Positions 60,301-64,000 of a DNA stretch of 64,000 nt are shown piece by piece; within the stretch, counting starts at the first letter, position 1; every line of letters starts with the position of its first letter. A program made the position numbers and the translations under genes. Origin of the DNA: Poronia punctata (taxonomy: Eukaryota > Ascomycota > Sordariomycetes > Xylariales > Xylariaceae); the NCBI GenBank assembly GCA_022579005.1, contig MU401613.1, forward strand, positions 26,478-90,477, read 5' to 3'. Under the pieces are notes generated by a model, which had not been told where the DNA came from, made no database searches, and saw only the letters and a program-made list of their open reading frames with translations.

Positions 60301-60715
60301 AAAATAAAGTTATAAAATTAAAAAAAAAGGTAAATTAATACAAACTAAAAAAACTAAGTAAAAGTATAGCAACAAGCTATAAAAAGTAATTTAATTAAAT
60401 AAAATTAAAAGCAAGCCTAATTAATAAATATACTTATAAATAATAAAATTGCTAAAAACTAGCAACTTAAAAAAAGCCAATATAATAAAGCACTTGCTTA
60501 TAAAACTTACTAGCTACACTATAAATATATAAACTATATAAAAGCTAAACCTATACTAATTATTAGCTATAGTTTAGCTAGTTATACTTTTTTTTATTTT
60601 TTTAGCTAGTTTAGTTACTTACTTAGTTAACTAAATAAAAGTTATTTAATATACTTAGTTTTTAAAATTGCTAGCAACATTACTTTATAACTACCTTATT
60701 GCTTAAACCCTTATA
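57380..60715 (+). mobile_element. 3' half of a plus-oriented copy with its 3' LTR (outer element O)
   Basis: 57380-60480 parallels 53055-56202, and 60481-60715 is its 235-bp LTR. CTTAT at 60716-60720 pairs with CTTGT at 49138-49142 as an insertion-site duplication, allowing one G-to-A change. Confidence 0.8.
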
Positions 60716-60991
60716 CTTATAAATATTAAATTAAAGCTGCTTTAATATATACTTAATATTTTTTAAGTAGTACTTATATAGCATTTTAAATAGTATATAG
60801 CTTATAGTAATATATTAACTATTATTATATATAAACTTAGCTTTAACACTTTAACTTTACTATTTAGCTTATTAATAATAAAAATATAAAAGTACTTTTT
60901 TAAAGTTTAGTATATTTATTTTATTTAGCTATTAGTTTAAAAGTATTATATAGTAAATAGCTACTAATATATTTTTTATACTTTATAAAAC

Positions 60992-61671
60992 TATAAAGGT
61001 TTAAGTAATAAAGTATTTATAAGGTAATGTTGCTAGCGATTTTAAAAACTAGGTATATTAAATAACTTTTATTTAGTTAGCTAAGTAAATAACTAAGCTA
61101 GCTAAAAGAATTAAAAAAGGTATAACTAGCAAAGCTTTACTTATTAGTTAGCATAGCCTTAGCTAGTATATACTTTATATATAAATAGCTTATTAAGTAG
61201 GCTTTTTTGCTAAGTGCTTTATTATATTGCTTTTTAAGTTGCTACTTTTTAGCAATTTTAATATTTATAAGTATATTGGCTTAGTAAGCCTGCTTTTAAT
61301 ATTTTAATTAAATTGCTTTATTATATTTTATATGCTGTTTTTCTATTAACTTATTAGCTATATTTAGCTATATACATTTTTAAAAAATTTATAACCTTAT
61401 TTTTAAAATTTACTCTTTTAGCATTACTACTTTATTAAACTTTTTACTAAGTAATTACTATTATATAGCTTTTAAAGCTTTTTTGTATTAAGTTTATATA
61501 CTAGTATACTTTTAATATTAAACTAAGCTAATTATTTTTAAACTATAAAGTTTTTAATTTTAATTATAACTTTTGCTAGCTTAATAATAATAAGCTAAAA
61601 ATAATAATAATACTTAGTAAAAAGCTTTACTAGCACTATATTTTTAGCATATATATAAATTTTTATATTGC
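60992..61671 (-). mobile_element. Start of a further Gypsy-type copy E, truncated at right
   Basis: An LTR (60992-61226, 235 bp) interrupts element B. It is followed by internal sequence like 47127 onward that stops matching near 61671 (TTTTTATATTGCAATAAAATT). Confidence 0.7.
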
Positions 61672-64000
61672 AATAAAATTAAAGATTTTTAAAGATCACT
61701 TTAACTTTATACTAAAAGAGGTCTAGCTAAAGTAAACGCATTAACTAGGTTTTAAAAGCTTTGCGTTAATTATGGCCTTATAAAGGTATTTTAAAAAGCA
61801 TAACTTAGTATATTATATATATAATTAATAGCTAAGTATTTAAGTTTAAAAAATAACGCAAAAATAATAGCTATATATATAAAAACAAAAATTAAGCTAG
61901 CCCCTTTTAATTTTATAGCTACTTTATAATATAAAGCATAACTAGTATGTATACTAATTACGTTATAATTTTTTTTAGCTAAAAAGGTTGCTATTTTTAG
62001 CACTTTTAAAGCTAAAATAAGTTAACGTATTATAAAAACTCTTTTTTTTAGTAAAATTAATATAATGCTTTTATTATTTTATTGTTTAATAAGCTTTTTA
62101 TAGCTATTTAAAGCTATTAAAGGTTTTGTTTATTAAAATTACTTATTGCTACTTTTAGTAATAGCTTACTTTAGTTATTAAAACTTTATTTTAGCTATTA
62201 TAGCATTAAAAGCTTTTATATTTATATAATACTATGCTTAACTTTTTACTTATAAAAATAAATAAGCTAAAAGCAAGTTATATATTAAAAAAAGTTTTAT
62301 TAACTTTATAATATAAGGTAATAGCTAAACTTATATTTATATTAATAGCAAATTGCTATAGTATACTTTGCTAATAATGCTATAATATAATATTTTTAAT
62401 AGTAAATTTAAATATATATTTTTTTACCTTTATAAAAAAACTATAAAGCTTATAATAAGTTAAATGCTATTATGCTTTTTTTAAAAACTTTTTAACTAGT
62501 AAATTTTTTAGTTTTAAGCTATAGTAGCTATTAATAAAAAGCTTTTTTTTAAATAAGTATATTATTAATAATTTAAATAAAATACTTATTAACTTATAAT
62601 CTTTTTATAAAAAAGTAAATAAAGCTATATTAAATAGTAAATATAAAAGTGCTTTTAAAGTGCTATAAATATTTAAATTAGTAAACTTAGTTATAGTAAT
62701 TTTAAAAGTTTAAAAATAAGTAGCTTTATATTAATTTTATTTTTTAAAGCAGTTTTTTTTTTATAAAGCAAATTTTAGCTATTTTTTTAAGTGCTATTAA
62801 AATAGTAATAGTATTTTAAAGCTTATATTTATTAAAAGTATTAGTAATTAAAAGTATTAGCTAGTTTAAAACTTTAAATAAATATATAATATAAATAATA
62901 TAAAATATTTTATATTTTTAACTTTTTTACTATATTAGCAAAAATATAATTATAATATATTATAATATAAGCAATATATAAAATATAATTCTATAAACTT
63001 ATTATAACTTTTTTTTAATTTATATAATATTTTATTTTAATATTTTTAAGCTATTAATAATAAAAGCTACTAGCTAAAAATAATTAACTATTATAGTATA
63101 CTAATAAGCTTTTTTATAAAACTTTAAAATAAAATATGTTAGCATTTAGTTATAAGTAGCTTTTTTTTATTATAAGTTATAAATAGCTTTATTTTAAGCT
63201 TAAATTTTTATAAAATAAAATTTTTATATAAGCTTAATAATTATAAACAAATACTTAAAACAAAAATTAAAATAATAAGTTTTTATAAACTGCTTTAAAA
63301 TAATTACTATTTTTTTATTAAAAAGCTATTTTTAGCAGCAAACTTAAAGCATTATATTAATTAAATATTTTAGCTTATACTAATATTATAATATATTATT
63401 ATTTTTATTATATAAGTTTATAAAGCTATAAAAGCTATTAGTATTTAGTTTTAATAAATATAAAATATTTAAGTTTAAATTAAAAATATGCTTAGTTTAT
63501 AAAAAAGCAAACGCGCTTTTATATAGCTATTTAAAGTATATTTTTATAAGCAGATTTTTAAAATCTAAATTTTAAGTAAATATAATAAAAGTATTTAAAA
63601 TAATAATATTAAGTATAAATAATATAGTTAATAAAAGTTACTAAAGTATAGCTAGCTTAAGTATAAAACTTTTTTATTTTAATAAAACTTTATATTAAGT
63701 TATTAACTATATTACTAATATAATAAATATTAATAAGTTTACTTTTAGCGCTTTATTAAGTATTAAGTTAATTATATTATTTAAAAGCTTAATAAAAATA
63801 ATTATAATTGCTAAGTAAAAGTATTTATATAATTAGCTATTATTTTAACTATAAAAAAAAAACCTAATCTAAATAAAAACTTTATATATTTTTTATAGCT
63901 AAATACTTATTAAAAGCTTTAGTGCTTATATATATTTAAAAGTAAAAACTTAGTTTATTAAATTAAATATATAAGCTTTTTATAAGTAAAAATTAACTAT
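61672..64000. repeat. AT-rich degraded sequence to right edge, unassigned
   Basis: RIP-like composition with no recognised gene. The 70-codon frame at 61791-62003 (minus) is AT-driven hydrophobic sequence and not a credible gene. It does not obviously match the Gypsy copies to its left. Confidence 0.6.

Larger units (their letters stand above)
46894..60991 (-). mobile_element. Gypsy-type element B, split by a nested insertion; right end outside or lost
   Basis: Its LTR is 46894-47126 (233 bp) and it is in the minus orientation like element A, with an internal region following that parallels 38389 onward. The left internal part is 47127-49137. It resumes at 60721-60991 with AAATATTAAATTAAAGCTGC, which matches element A near 40502. 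The interruption 49143-60715 is flanked by CTTGT/CTTAT. The second LTR of B is not seen; another LTR interrupts it at 60992. All frames are destroyed. Confidence 0.75.

Noticed and set aside
61791..62003. Hydrophobic 70-codon frame resembling a membrane peptide
   Set aside because: AT-rich sequence encodes Ile, Leu, Phe, Lys and Tyr by default; it lies in RIP-degraded DNA.

Overview
The window looks like part of a filamentous ascomycete (Pezizomycotina) chromosome. The genes carry short introns (64-122 bp) with GT...AG ends. They include a fused five-domain AROM protein and a divergent histone H3/H4 pair, and they lie in GC-balanced islands. Between the islands are very AT-rich blocks of retrotransposons degraded by C-to-T and G-to-A changes, as expected from repeat-induced point mutation (RIP). 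The species cannot be named from the sequence alone; the histone H4 protein is of the Neurospora/Sordariomycete type.

Layout. 1-7.4 kb is a dense housekeeping island: the 5' third of the RNA polymerase I largest subunit (minus strand, running off the left edge), the U4/U6 snRNP splicing factor PRP3 (plus), and the TFIIH/repair helicase RAD3/XPD (minus). 7.4-17.75 kb is AT-rich, has a 99-N gap beside a 9-bp tandem repeat, and contains one complete but ruined LTR element (9620-16402, TSD TTAAG). 17.75-22.3 kb holds two copies of a ~109-bp repeat and the divergent histone H3 (minus) and H4 (plus) genes. 22.3-27.6 kb is gene-poor and contains an almost unmutated solo LTR (26150-26397, TSD CCCTC) of the same family as the ruined element. 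27.6-37.2 kb holds an RPN4-like zinc-finger regulator (plus) and the AROM gene (minus), which has a short last exon after a 64-bp intron. 37.9-64 kb is a second AT-rich block. It has a 7.4-kb Ty3/Gypsy-type element inserted into a ~107-bp satellite with intact LTRs and TSD (38166-45539), then a nest of related elements (46.9-61.7 kb), then unassigned AT-rich sequence.

The genes do not form a pathway. They are conserved housekeeping genes: rRNA transcription, splicing, transcription/repair, chromatin, probable proteasome regulation and aromatic amino acid synthesis. The most informative structures are in the repeats. The nest can be read as three layered insertions of one family inside a fourth element, followed by one LTR-LTR deletion. 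I found no CRISPR array, tRNA, rRNA, secondary-metabolite cluster or clearly new protein system.
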